A stretch of 36,830 bases of DNA, taken from Sedimenticola thiotaurini. Its GTDB lineage: Bacteria; Pseudomonadota; Gammaproteobacteria; Chromatiales; Chromatiaceae. Positions 24,441 through 33,250 of the stretch are shown here, piece by piece. How positions within the stretch are numbered: position 1 is the stretch's first letter; each line of letters opens with the position of its first letter. A program made the position numbers and the translations under genes. Where the stretch lies: assembly GCA_007713595.1 (NCBI GenBank), contig VMRY01000016.1:1-36830 (forward strand). The letters run 5' to 3'. Under the pieces are notes generated by a model, which made no database searches, had not been told where the DNA came from, and saw nothing but the letters and a program-made list of their open reading frames with translations.

Positions 24441-26249
24441 TCATATCACCTGCTCCACTTGCATCTTTCGCTCCTCCTGTTGCATCTGCCACATCTCCCG
24501 GTAAACCCCCGCCTGCTCCAGCAGCTGCCGGTGATTGCCCTGTTCGATAATCCGACCACCATCCATGACCAGAATCTGATCCGCATCCACCACGGTGGAC
24601 AGCCGGTGGGCAATTACCAGCGTGGTGTAGTTCTCCGCTACCTCTTGCATGGTTTCAAGAATCGCCTGTTCGGTCTGGGTATCCAGTGAAGAGGTGGCCT
24701 CATCAAAGACCAGAATCCTTGGCTGCTTGAGAATAGCCCGGGCGATAGCGATACGCTGTTTCTCACCACCCGACAGCTTCAAACCACGCTCACCCACCAG
24801 CGTCTGATACCCTTTTGGCAGGGATTCAATAAAGCGCTGTATGTGGGCCATACCAGCGGCCGCCTCGACCTCCTTCTGTGTCGCATCCGGTCGGCCATAA
24901 GCTAGATTGTAGTAGATGGTGTTATTGAACAACACGGTATCCTGGGGCACCACCCCGATCACCTGTCGCAGACTCTCCTGCGTCACCTGTCGCACATCCT
25001 GGCCATCGACCAATACCGCACCGGCGGTTACATCGTAAAAACGGAACAGCAGTCGGGATAGTGTGGACTTGCCAGCTCCGCTATGCCCCACTACGGCCAG
25101 CTTCTCACCTGGTCGAATAGTAAAATCCACATCCTGCAGTATCTGTCGCTCCGGTACATAGGAGAAATCGACATGACTGAACGTCACCTCACCCGCTTTC
25201 AGTGCCAGTTCGGTGGCATCAGGGCGATCCTGTATCTCAGGCTGCTCTTCCATGAGTTTAAAGATAAGGTCCATATCTGCCAGGGAGTATTTGATCTGTC
25301 GATAGACCATGCCGAGGAAATTGAGCGGTATGAAGAGCTGCAGCAGGAAGGCATTGACCAGCACCAGATCGCCGATCGACATACTGCCATCGACCACGCC
25401 ACCGGCAGCAAAGAACATGATGGCGGTGACCCCCAGTCCAATAATTGCGCCCTGACCAAAGTTGAGCATGGACATGGAACTCTGACTCTTGACCGCCGCT
25501 TCTTCCCACTCGTTAAGGGTGCTGTCAAAACGCTCCAGTTCCAGCTGCTCATTGCCAAAATATTTGACCGTCTCGTAATTGATGAGACTGTCTATCGCCC
25601 GCGAGTTGGACTGGGATTCGAGACGATTCATGGTGTGGCGATAATCCATACGCCACTCGGTCACTGCAAAGGTGAAGGCGACGTAGATAGCCACTGTACC
25701 GAAGGTAACCAGGGTAAAGATCAGGTCATAATTGGAGAGCAGAATCCCGGCCACTAAGGTAAATTCCACCACCATGGGGATGATGCTGAAGACCATGTAA
25801 TTGAGAATTGAACTGACACTACGAGTACCCCGATCCAGATCCCGACTGATCGCACCCGTCTGTCGACCCAGATGAAAGCCGAGTGAGAGCCGGTGCAGAT
25901 GGGTCATCACCTCCGTCGCCAACCGGCGCATGGCGTGATAACGCACCCGGGCGAATACAATATCCCGCAGTTCGTTGAACAGGGTACTGCTGACCCGCAG
26001 GGCGCCGTAGGCCAGCAACAGGGCAACCGGCAGTGCCAGTAGTGCCTCGCGGTGGTTCTCCATGCCGTCCACAATCCCCTTCAGGACAACAGGGATACCC
26101 ACATTGGCAACCTTGGCCATGATCAGGCAAGCCAGGGCAATCATCGCCCGGCCCCGGTAATTCCACAGGTAGGGGATCATCTTTTTCAGGTTTTGCCAGT
26201 CGCGCCGATCGCTGTGGGGTCGTGTCTGGGCTTGACGAGTGTGTGCCAT
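24441..26249 (-). CDS. Atm1/ABCB7-like ABC exporter (fused permease-ATPase)
   Basis: This is a half-size ABC exporter of 602 residues that should act as a homodimer in the inner membrane. The N-terminal six-helix exporter domain (about 35-320) is followed by the ATPase, with Walker A GHSGAGKST, the Q-loop VIGVVPQDTVLFN, signature LSGGEKQR, Walker B ILVFDEATSSLD and the switch region VIAHRLSTV. The YYNLAYG segment after the Q-loop is typical of the Atm1/HMT1 group, whose members export glutathione-linked metals or persulfides. No ribosome binding site is obvious before the ATG at 26249. The group assignment is from motifs only; a generic lipid A or drug exporter is less likely. Confidence 0.88.
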   Translation of the reverse strand: MAHTRQAQTRPHSDRRDWQNLKKMIPYLWNYRGRAMIALACLIMAKVANVGIPVVLKGIVDGMENHREALLALPVALLLAYGALRVSSTLFNELRDIVFARVRYHAMRRLATEVMTHLHRLSLGFHLGRQTGAISRDLDRGTRSVSSILNYMVFSIIPMVVEFTLVAGILLSNYDLIFTLVTFGTVAIYVAFTFAVTEWRMDYRHTMNRLESQSNSRAIDSLINYETVKYFGNEQLELERFDSTLNEWEEAAVKSQSSMSMLNFGQGAIIGLGVTAIMFFAAGGVVDGSMSIGDLVLVNAFLLQLFIPLNFLGMVYRQIKYSLADMDLIFKLMEEQPEIQDRPDATELALKAGEVTFSHVDFSYVPERQILQDVDFTIRPGEKLAVVGHSGAGKSTLSRLLFRFYDVTAGAVLVDGQDVRQVTQESLRQVIGVVPQDTVLFNNTIYYNLAYGRPDATQKEVEAAAGMAHIQRFIESLPKGYQTLVGERGLKLSGGEKQRIAIARAILKQPRILVFDEATSSLDTQTEQAILETMQEVAENYTTLVIAHRLSTVVDADQILVMDGGRIIEQGNHRQLLEQAGVYREMWQMQQEERKMQVEQVI

Positions 26250-26317
26250 ATAGAGAGACTGTATTATAATTTACTTAAATAGAGTGGGATTCTAGCTGAA
26301 TTCCGGGATCAACAGGT

Positions 26318-26659
26318 ATGACACAAGATTGCAGTTATAACGAACTCTACGCCCTTCAGGTACTGGATGACAGCATGGAGCCGGAATTCCCGGTCAAGGC
26401 CGTCATCGTGATAGAGCCCTCCCAGGTCTGTGCCTCCGGGGCCTATGTCATCATCAATGTCGAAGGTGAACGGCTGTTTCGCCAACTGATCCGGGATGAT
26501 TCAGGCCAGCAGAAAGTGGTTCCGCTCAACCCGCAATACCCTACCATAGCCCTTACCGAGACCAACCATAAGATTGAAGGGGTGATTGTCCAGCGCAACA
26601 TCCGACGCAAGGTCAAACACTACAAGCCCTACGAAGAGAACAGTCATCTGGCAAGCTGA
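26318..26659 (+). CDS. Free-standing S24 (LexA/CI C-terminal)-like protein
   Basis: This is a 113-residue protein that resembles the S24 peptidase domain of LexA, UmuD and phage repressors but has no helix-turn-helix. The serine motif is present as LDDSMEPEF (S19), followed by VIVIEPSQV and a GAYVII strand. The segment where the general-base lysine should be (usually VKRL) reads ERLFRQL (51-57), without lysine. Self-cleavage is therefore doubtful, and the protein may act as a dimerisation or decoy module. A basic tail (RRKVKHYK) follows. It is convergent with the ParA gene, six bases from its stop, and divergent from the ABC exporter. Its function is unknown. Confidence 0.75.
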   Translation: MTQDCSYNELYALQVLDDSMEPEFPVKAVIVIEPSQVCASGAYVIINVEGERLFRQLIRDDSGQQKVVPLNPQYPTIALTETNHKIEGVIVQRNIRRKVKHYKPYEENSHLAS

Positions 26660-26665
26660 ACAGGA

Positions 26666-27412
26666 TCAGGCAGCGAGTCCCGCTTCGAGCTCCTTCCAGA
26701 GTTCGGCGTAGGCAAGTCCAGCCGGACTGCGGGGGGCAAAGCTACCCAGCGGGGCGCGGTGGAAGCCCATTCGTTCTACGTCACTGGCATAGGGTATGGG
26801 TGTCTTGAGCATCTCGGGGTAGGCCTTTGGCAGATCCTCCAGCATCTCCAGATGCATCTTCTTGCGCCGGTCCAGCATGGAGAAGAACGGCATCCGTTTT
26901 ACATCCATCACCTTATGGCCATCCAGAAACTCCACCAGCTGCTCATAGGTGCGCAGAGAGAGCGTAGTCGGTATGGTCGGCACCATCAGCGCATCCGCCG
27001 CCCGGAAGATATTTTCTGACACCAGGGAGATACTGGGCGGGCAGTCGAGAAAGATGCGGTCATACTCCATAGAGAGCGGGCGCATCAGTTTTAACAGCTG
27101 TTTGACCGGGCCCTTGGTCTCACCCAGCATCAGGTCCATATTCCGGTAGGAGAAATCGGCCGGCAGCAGGTCCAGATTGTCAAAATCACTGCCCTTGATC
27201 AGCTCATCCAGATCGCGCTTGCCCTTTATCATCTTGCGGCCACCGCCCTTCACTCTCGGTTTGATACGAAAGTAGTAGCTGGCCGCTCCCTGCGGGTCCA
27301 GATCCCAGACCAGTGTGCGATAACCCGCCTCGGCCGAGAGATAGGCCAGGTTAACAGCCGCAGCCGTCTTGCCCACGCCGCCCTTGATGTTATAGACGCC
27401 AATGATCCTCAT
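26666..27412 (-). CDS. ParA/Soj-family partitioning ATPase
   Basis: This is a 248-residue deviant Walker A ATPase. The motifs are KGGVGKT (10-16), VWDLDPQGAAS for Walker A' and IFLDCPPSISLV for Walker B. An insert of basic residues near 52-65 (RVKGGGRKMIKGK) could help non-specific DNA binding. ParA proteins use nucleoid gradients to position plasmids, chromosome origins or protein cargos. No ParB and no parS-like repeats are nearby. The start overlaps the stop of the CHAD gene by four bases (ATGA), so the two are translationally coupled, and the cargo may be what the CHAD protein binds. A chromosome-segregation ParA is unlikely in this setting. Confidence 0.9.
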   Translation of the reverse strand: MRIIGVYNIKGGVGKTAAAVNLAYLSAEAGYRTLVWDLDPQGAASYYFRIKPRVKGGGRKMIKGKRDLDELIKGSDFDNLDLLPADFSYRNMDLMLGETKGPVKQLLKLMRPLSMEYDRIFLDCPPSISLVSENIFRAADALMVPTIPTTLSLRTYEQLVEFLDGHKVMDVKRMPFFSMLDRRKKMHLEMLEDLPKAYPEMLKTPIPYASDVERMGFHRAPLGSFAPRSPAGLAYAELWKELEAGLAA

Positions 27413-29007
27413 GACTTTGCTCCAGCTGATTTGGGACTCTTTTTTCCTGGCCCAAATAGCTTATTGTAACTTTCCACAGGCGCGGGGTCGGCAAAGCATG
27501 CGAAGCGATCGGCAAATGCCACTCTCGCCTCCTGCTGGCGTTTCAACAACCCATCCACCAGCATCCCCATCGCCAGCAGAGTGTCTGCGGGCACCTCGCC
27601 CTCCTCTACCATCTGATGGGCAAACTCCCTCAGCTTGTCCGCCTGCACTTCCAGGTCCTGATAATCACCCAGATTATCCAGTAAACTCTTGAGTGTCTTG
27701 ATCAGCGGCCTGATCTCCTCCTTGGGGTAGAGACTCTGGAAAAATTCCAGGAGATAGCGCAACTTCTTGCAGCTTTTACGCAATTCATGCAGCTCCTCTG
27801 GCTGAGAGTGGGGATGAATGGCCAGCCCCTCTTCCAATACCAGGCGGAATGTCCGGTAGATCCTTTTACGCGCCACCTTGCTGATCGGTTTCTGGGCATG
27901 ATCCCCCTCACTCCCAGGCTCAGAGGGTGAGTTCAAAAAGGTTCGCCACGATTTCAGAAGGGTATGAAAATGGGGTGAATTGATCTTCCGCACCAGCGCC
28001 TGCTGCTCACTCTTCTGATGGCTGACCAGAAAATCGTGCAGGGGCTCCAGATCAGCCTGAAACTGCTCTGGCAGGCTTTTTCTATACTCATCAAAACCCA
28101 GCAGATAGACATCGAGATCACGGGTAGGCCCGGTTATCTGTCCAATCCAGGCGAACCGCTCCTTGTACTCATTAGTAATGGCCTCGGAGAAAACGCCCTT
28201 TATCTGGGTCAGCGCTGAACGGGTGCGGCGTACTGCCACCCTGAGATCATGCAGGAACTCGGAATCGAGATCACCACGGGTGCCAGGCAGATTCTGCTCT
28301 ATAGTGTCCAGCAGCGTGGTGAAAATCACTCTTGCTACCGCATCGGTGGACATCTCAGGATGGAGGATAAAATCCAGCTTGGAGCTGTAATCCATGGGCT
28401 GCCGGCCAATGCTAGCAAGAGACAGTGCGATCAGCGGCTGAGATTGGGGCAACAGCCCGACCTTGTCCGACAAAAAGCGCGAGACCTGATCGAGGTATTT
28501 ATCATAGCCCCGCACCGGGAGCAGTCGCAGCAGATGGGTCATGGGCAGATATTCCGCCCTGCCATGAGGTTTTGCGCGATTTTCCTCCAGCTGAAGCCTG
28601 AGTACAGTCTTCTCCTCACGGTCAAGCAGCTTCAGGCAGACCACTCTGGAGCGAACCTCAACGATAGGAAGCAGAGTCCGCATCTGCAGTGGCTCGGTGA
28701 TGCGTTCTCGCAGTAGTCCTGGCGGGTAATCCCGGGCAAAACGCGCTACCTCGCCCTCCAGCCGGGCAGTTTCATAAGGTGAATCATCGGCCAGATTACG
28801 TAACACCAGATGGTGCAGATCCCTGCCTGACACCTCATCAAGCTGCATACCCGCCTGATACAATCGCCAGTCAAAACTGTCGAAGAAGAGATGCCGGAAT
28901 GTTTTTTCAAGCTCGGTAGCGATAGGGAAACGGGATGTTAATGCCGTCAATACCTCTTCGATGGTTTCAGTATCCCCTAGCTGAAACTGACGCAAGTGCC
29001 CTGTCAT
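27409..29007 (-). CDS. CYTH-like/CHAD-domain protein (polyphosphate-binding type)
   Basis: This is a 532-residue soluble protein with two parts. Residues 1-205 look like a degenerate CYTH (triphosphate tunnel) domain: FFDSFDWRLYQAGMQL matches the family, but the N-terminal ExExK signature is not visible. Residues about 220-505 form a CHAD domain with two histidine-bearing repeats, HDLRVAVRRTRSAL (253-266) and HELRKSCKKLRYLL (407-420), and TRDLDVYL (295-302). CHAD domains bind inorganic polyphosphate and can localise to polyphosphate granules. The lysine- and arginine-rich surfaces agree with that. Coupling to ParA suggests granule positioning, which is inference. A 123-base gap with a hairpin separates it from pepN upstream. 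Confidence 0.9.
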   Translation of the reverse strand: MTGHLRQFQLGDTETIEEVLTALTSRFPIATELEKTFRHLFFDSFDWRLYQAGMQLDEVSGRDLHHLVLRNLADDSPYETARLEGEVARFARDYPPGLLRERITEPLQMRTLLPIVEVRSRVVCLKLLDREEKTVLRLQLEENRAKPHGRAEYLPMTHLLRLLPVRGYDKYLDQVSRFLSDKVGLLPQSQPLIALSLASIGRQPMDYSSKLDFILHPEMSTDAVARVIFTTLLDTIEQNLPGTRGDLDSEFLHDLRVAVRRTRSALTQIKGVFSEAITNEYKERFAWIGQITGPTRDLDVYLLGFDEYRKSLPEQFQADLEPLHDFLVSHQKSEQQALVRKINSPHFHTLLKSWRTFLNSPSEPGSEGDHAQKPISKVARKRIYRTFRLVLEEGLAIHPHSQPEELHELRKSCKKLRYLLEFFQSLYPKEEIRPLIKTLKSLLDNLGDYQDLEVQADKLREFAHQMVEEGEVPADTLLAMGMLVDGLLKRQQEARVAFADRFACFADPAPVESYNKLFGPGKKSPKSAGAKS

Positions 29008-29025
29008 ATTGTTATATCCTGCCCT

Positions 29026-29063
29026 TGTCCCTGGAATATCGATTATTCTCAGATTCAGGGACA
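29026..29063 (-). other. Compound hairpin between pepN and the CHAD gene
   Basis: The arms TGTCCCTG (29026-29033) and CAGGGACA (29056-29063) enclose a second small stem GAATA/TATTC (29034-29038 and 29044-29048). No T run follows on the minus strand, so it is more likely an mRNA-processing or attenuating structure than a full terminator. It lies 18 bases before the CHAD start. Confidence 0.45.
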
Positions 29064-29130
29064 GATCTTATCAAGCAGGCAGAAAAATACCATTACAGTT
29101 GCTCACCTCGCCTGAGAGTCGACTACAGCA

Positions 29131-31767
29131 CTACTGATCAAGACTTTTCGAGGCAATTTCAAATACATCCCGCGAAACACCTTCTGTCTTTAGAATCCGC
29201 TCCAACTGTGCCTGCATCATCTGCTGACGCCGCGTATCATAACGCTGCCAGCGCGCCATGATACGCACCATACGGGATGCAACCTGAGGATTCAGACCAT
29301 CCAACTCCAGTACACGATCACCAAGGAACTGATAACCGCTGCCATCAGCGGCATGAAAGCAGATCGCATTGCCGGAGCAGAAGGCACCAATCAATGACCG
29401 CACCTTATTGGGATTGGCAATGGAGAAGGCGGGATGCCTCATCAGCGCCTTTACACGCTCCAGGGTATCCGGCCGCTTGGAGATCGCCTGTAGCGTGAAC
29501 CATTTATCCATTACCAGCGGATCGTTCTGCCACTGCTGATAAAACTGCTCCAGTAACCGCTCACCTTCCGGTCCTTCCTTGTCTGCCATGAGTGACAGTG
29601 CCGTCAGTACATCCGTCATGTTATGTCCCGCATTGAACTGCTCAATGCAGAGCTGCTGCATAGCCGGGTCATCGAGCTGCATTAGATAGGAAAGGGCCAG
29701 GTTTTTCAGGCTTCGCCGACTGATGGAGGCCGCATCCGGGACGTAGGGACCATCGAAACTGTTGTCCCGATAGACCGAGAGAAAGCGCTCTTTGAGAGCT
29801 GTCGCCAGGGCTTTTTTAAGTGATTCTCTGGAGCGATGGATCCCCTCTACATCCACCTGTTCCATCTGATCGCCCAGGTAACTCTCCGAGGGTAGGGTCA
29901 GCACTTCACTGAGCAGTGCTTTATCACTTGCGCTATCAGTAAGTGCATTGCTGAAGGCTTCAATGAAGCCATCCGGTATCGCTGCATCTGGCGATTTAAC
30001 CCGCGCCAGGAGAATGCGCTGAGCCAATGTCTGTGCTGCGTCCCAGCGACAGAATCCATCCCGCTCATGGGCCATCAGGAACATCAGCTCTTCATCGCTG
30101 TAGTCATAGTGCACCTTGACCGGTGCCGAGAAGCCTCGCAGCAACGCAGGAATGGGTTGTGTGCCGATACCAATAAAGGTGAACTGCTGATGTCGTTTAC
30201 TCACCTCCAGCATGCGGGTTCCTGATACTGCATCGGTTTCACCCTGCAGCTGCAGCGGTATATCTTGACCGTTTTGATCAAGCAGACCAATCGCCAGAGG
30301 GATCAGAAAAGGTGCCTTGTCGGACTGCCCCGGTGTCGCCGGACAGTGCTGTTCAACAGTAAGCGTATATCGTTGCTGATCGGCAGCATAATCACTACTT
30401 ATCTTAAGTTCCGGTGTACCGGCCTGACTGTACCAGCGTTTGAACTGGCTAAAATCCCGACCACTGGCATCGGCCATGCACTGGACAAAATCATCCGTAG
30501 TGACCGCCTGGCCATCAAATCGCTCAAAATAGAGATCAGTCGCCTTGCGGTAGAGCTCACGCCCCAAAAGATTGGCCTGCATCCGCACTACTTCAGCGCC
30601 CTTCTCATACACCGTCACCGTGTAGAAATTATTGATCTCCATGTAGGAGTCAGGCCGGACCGGATGCGCCATGGGGCTGGCATCTTCTGCAAACTGATGG
30701 GCACGCAGCAGACGTACATCTTCTATCCGCTTCACTCCCCGCGAACCCATATCGGCCGAGAACTCCTGATCCCGGAAGACCGTCAGTCCCTCTTTCAGGC
30801 TGAGCTGAAACCAGTCTCTGCATGTAATTCGGTTACCTGTCCAGTTATGGAAATATTCATGGGCGATGACCGATTCAATCCCTTGAAAATCCCTGTCCGT
30901 TGCGGTTTCAGGTGAGGCCAGGACATATTTTGAATTAAAAATATTCAGCCCCTTGTTCTCCATCGCACCCATGTTGAAATCGTTAACCGCAACAATCATG
31001 TAGATATCGAGATCATATTCACGCCCATAGCACTGCTCGTCCCAGCGCATGGCGTGCTTCAGTGAGGCCATGGCGTGATCACACTTCTCGATATTCTCAG
31101 GCTCCACGTAGATCCTCAGTGCCACCTCACGTCCACTGGGTGTGGTATGGCTATCCTCTATGGATCGCAGATCACCCGCCACCAGGGCAAACAGATAGGC
31201 GGGCTTGGGAAAGGGGTCTTCCCAGGTGATCTGATGCCGACCATCGGCCAAGTCGGTTTGATCAACCGGGTTACCGTTGGATAACAGCACCGGGTAGCGC
31301 TGGCGATCTGCCTTGATGGTGGTAGTAAAACGGCTCATCACATCCGGCCGGTCAAGGAACCAGGTGATTTTGCGAAAACCCTCGGCCTCACACTGGGTAC
31401 AGAACATCCCTGCTGACTTGTAGAGACCCTCGAGTGCCGTATTGTTCTGCGGCAGAATACGCACCTCGCTCTCCAGAAGGCACTCTGCGGGAATCTTATG
31501 TACAGTAAGCCCCTCATCATCCAGTTGATAGTCACTCGACTGCAGGGGTTTGCCATCCAGTGACAGCGAGATCAGCTCCAGCTGTTCTCCATGCAGGAAA
31601 AGCGCCCCGGAAGCCTGCTCGACAGCTGGATTTTCCCTGATATGCAGAACAGAGCGTACCCGTGTCTCTGTCTCTCCCAAATCAAAACTGAGCTCTACCC
31701 GATCAATCAGGTACTCCGGTGGCTGATAATCTTTCAAATAGATGGTGGTGGGAGTATCTCTGAGCAT
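29131..31767 (-). CDS. pepN: Aminopeptidase N (M1 family)
   Basis: This is a cytoplasmic zinc aminopeptidase of 878 residues, the usual length of the gammaproteobacterial enzyme. The exopeptidase motif GAMEN is at 267-271. The zinc site HEYFHNWTGNR is at 303-313, with the third ligand E326 in KEGLTVF. The N-terminal beta domain, the thermolysin-like domain and the C-terminal helical domain are all represented without interruption. It removes N-terminal residues in general peptide turnover. The start ATG at 31767 has only a weak AAGAGA upstream. It is divergent from grxC across 190 bases, which must hold both promoters; none is clear to me. Confidence 0.96.
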   Translation of the reverse strand: MLRDTPTTIYLKDYQPPEYLIDRVELSFDLGETETRVRSVLHIRENPAVEQASGALFLHGEQLELISLSLDGKPLQSSDYQLDDEGLTVHKIPAECLLESEVRILPQNNTALEGLYKSAGMFCTQCEAEGFRKITWFLDRPDVMSRFTTTIKADRQRYPVLLSNGNPVDQTDLADGRHQITWEDPFPKPAYLFALVAGDLRSIEDSHTTPSGREVALRIYVEPENIEKCDHAMASLKHAMRWDEQCYGREYDLDIYMIVAVNDFNMGAMENKGLNIFNSKYVLASPETATDRDFQGIESVIAHEYFHNWTGNRITCRDWFQLSLKEGLTVFRDQEFSADMGSRGVKRIEDVRLLRAHQFAEDASPMAHPVRPDSYMEINNFYTVTVYEKGAEVVRMQANLLGRELYRKATDLYFERFDGQAVTTDDFVQCMADASGRDFSQFKRWYSQAGTPELKISSDYAADQQRYTLTVEQHCPATPGQSDKAPFLIPLAIGLLDQNGQDIPLQLQGETDAVSGTRMLEVSKRHQQFTFIGIGTQPIPALLRGFSAPVKVHYDYSDEELMFLMAHERDGFCRWDAAQTLAQRILLARVKSPDAAIPDGFIEAFSNALTDSASDKALLSEVLTLPSESYLGDQMEQVDVEGIHRSRESLKKALATALKERFLSVYRDNSFDGPYVPDAASISRRSLKNLALSYLMQLDDPAMQQLCIEQFNAGHNMTDVLTALSLMADKEGPEGERLLEQFYQQWQNDPLVMDKWFTLQAISKRPDTLERVKALMRHPAFSIANPNKVRSLIGAFCSGNAICFHAADGSGYQFLGDRVLELDGLNPQVASRMVRIMARWQRYDTRRQQMMQAQLERILKTEGVSRDVFEIASKSLDQ

Positions 31768-31957
31768 AAGGTGTCTCTTTCTTTGGTAATGATCTGAAAA
31801 CTTGGCTTCCCTAATAGATCAGGATTCTATCTCACTATTCAAGCCCGCGTGAGAAATCACTCTCACTGTAGAACATCCAGACCACTTTTCGTTCAGTAGA
31901 CCACCCCATAACGGCTTGGTACGATAGGCGTATTCGTAGTATTTTTTGAGATCCTCT

Positions 31958-32242
31958 ATGCCAAAAGTAGTCATGTATACCACCGCCATCTGTCCCTACT
32001 GCATGCGTGCCAAACAGCTGCTCTCACGCAAAGGCGTAGAGTACGAAGAGCTGAGGATTGAAGGCGACAGGGAGAGAATGCGCCAGATGATTCAGCGAAG
32101 CCAACGCAACACGGTTCCGCAGATTTTTATTGATGATTTTCATGTCGGTGGCTATGACGACATGGCTGAGATGGATGCCATGGGCGAGTTGGACTCGCTG
32201 CTGGGCCTGGAGCCGACCAATGGACCTGACATCATCACATGA
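31958..32242 (+). CDS. grxC: Glutaredoxin 3
   Basis: This is a dithiol glutaredoxin of 94 residues. The active site is CPYC (12-15), the cis-proline motif is NTVPQIF, and the glutathione-binding end reads HVGGYDDM. It reduces protein disulfides with glutathione in the cytoplasm. I chose the ATG at 31958, which gives the standard glutaredoxin N-terminus MPKVVMYTT; a TTG four codons upstream is unnecessary. In many gammaproteobacteria grxC lies beside secB; here it is followed instead by hslR with a four-base overlap (ATGA), so the two are coupled. Confidence 0.95.
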   Translation: MPKVVMYTTAICPYCMRAKQLLSRKGVEYEELRIEGDRERMRQMIQRSQRNTVPQIFIDDFHVGGYDDMAEMDAMGELDSLLGLEPTNGPDIIT

Positions 32243-32643
32243 GCGAACAGGATCAACCGCAGAGCATAAGACTGGATAAATGGCTCTGGGCGGCCCGTTT
32301 TTTCAAGACCCGTCAACTGGCTATAGAGGCGATCAATGGTGGCAAAGTGCATCTCAATGGCCAACGCACCAAGCCGGGGAAAACAATCGGGGTTGGCAGC
32401 CGACTGACCATCCACAAAGAGTCACTGGAGTGGGAAGTTGAGGTCTGTGTCATCCCCAAACAACGCCGCCCGGCCAGTGAAGCGGTTCATTTCTACAGTG
32501 AAAACGAGACAAGCCGGTTACAACGGGAAAAGTTGCAGGAAGAGCAGCGACTGATAAGAGCGGCTGCACCCCGACCTGCATCTGGAAAACCGAGCAAGAA
32601 AGATCGTCGAATGATTCATAGCTTCACAGGCAAAGAGCGCTGA
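32239..32643 (+). CDS. hslR: Heat shock protein 15 (S4 RNA-binding, ribosome rescue)
   Basis: This is a small S4-domain RNA-binding protein of 134 residues. The S4 motif reads IRLDKWLWAARFFKTR with GGKVHLNGQR after it, and a basic C-terminal tail follows. In E. coli Hsp15 binds 50S subunits that carry a nascent chain after premature dissociation and helps their recycling. The start overlaps the grxC stop, and the next gene begins one base after its stop, so all three form an operon. Length and motifs fit hslR well. Confidence 0.93.
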   Translation: MSEQDQPQSIRLDKWLWAARFFKTRQLAIEAINGGKVHLNGQRTKPGKTIGVGSRLTIHKESLEWEVEVCVIPKQRRPASEAVHFYSENETSRLQREKLQEEQRLIRAAAPRPASGKPSKKDRRMIHSFTGKER

Positions 32644-32644
32644 T

Positions 32645-33088
32645 ATGGATCAGGACGCCTACCGCAAAACCTATCAGCAGATGAACGAGCGTTTCTGCCT
32701 GTTTGAGAAATGCCTGTTCGCCGGTCATGCCGGCTGTTCCCAATCGGAACGTTTCAACCTGGCAGAACGGGAGGGCATCTACTGTAAATCTGACCCCGCC
32801 CAAGCCCAGTGCGCCGAACTGCTTGAACTGCTGCATCATCACAGTCGCTTCATACTGAAGTTTAACGATGAGAAAGAGTTGCTGAGCCATGCTCAGGCAC
32901 TGCGATTACAGGTTGGCGGCATACGCGGTCTTGATCAGGTGATAGAGAACCAGGAAGGACAGGTTCGCTATGTGGAAGATATCCATACCCTCATCAACAA
33001 GGCGATCGACAACTACACTAACCTGAACGCACTCCCCTTCAGTGAGCTGATGCAACAGATTGCCGCCTTCAAAGGCAGAAAGCGTTAA
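32645..33088 (+). CDS. Uncharacterised cysteine-rich protein
   Basis: This is a 147-residue protein that I do not recognise. The N-terminal third holds five cysteines, C18, C23, C31, C47 and C56. C18, C23 and C31 sit around FCLFEKCLFAGHAGC, a spacing that could bind zinc or an Fe-S cluster. Several histidines (HHH at 64-66) follow. The rest is predicted helical and soluble; no signal peptide or membrane segment is seen. It is directly downstream of hslR, with one base between stop and start, so it is co-transcribed with grxC and hslR. A link to redox or ribosome quality control is only positional. Confidence 0.8.
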   Translation: MDQDAYRKTYQQMNERFCLFEKCLFAGHAGCSQSERFNLAEREGIYCKSDPAQAQCAELLELLHHHSRFILKFNDEKELLSHAQALRLQVGGIRGLDQVIENQEGQVRYVEDIHTLINKAIDNYTNLNALPFSELMQQIAAFKGRKR

Positions 33089-33250
33089 CCCCACCGTTGA
33101 ATCGCGATACAACGTCTACACTCTAATAAAAATTATACCGCTACCCCTCGATTACCTCTTGTTGACCCGGGTCATGGTAACGAACGTCATCTTACAGTGG
33201 GATAACGGGTAGAAAACAAACGCTGCATTTAATTGCCTGAGGAGAGAACA

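Noticed and set aside
33163-33174. Perfect 12-base palindrome TGACCCGGGTCA upstream of the EF-G-2 gene
   Set aside because: It could be an operator, but one short palindrome in a 160-base gap without a second copy or known consensus is not enough to call.
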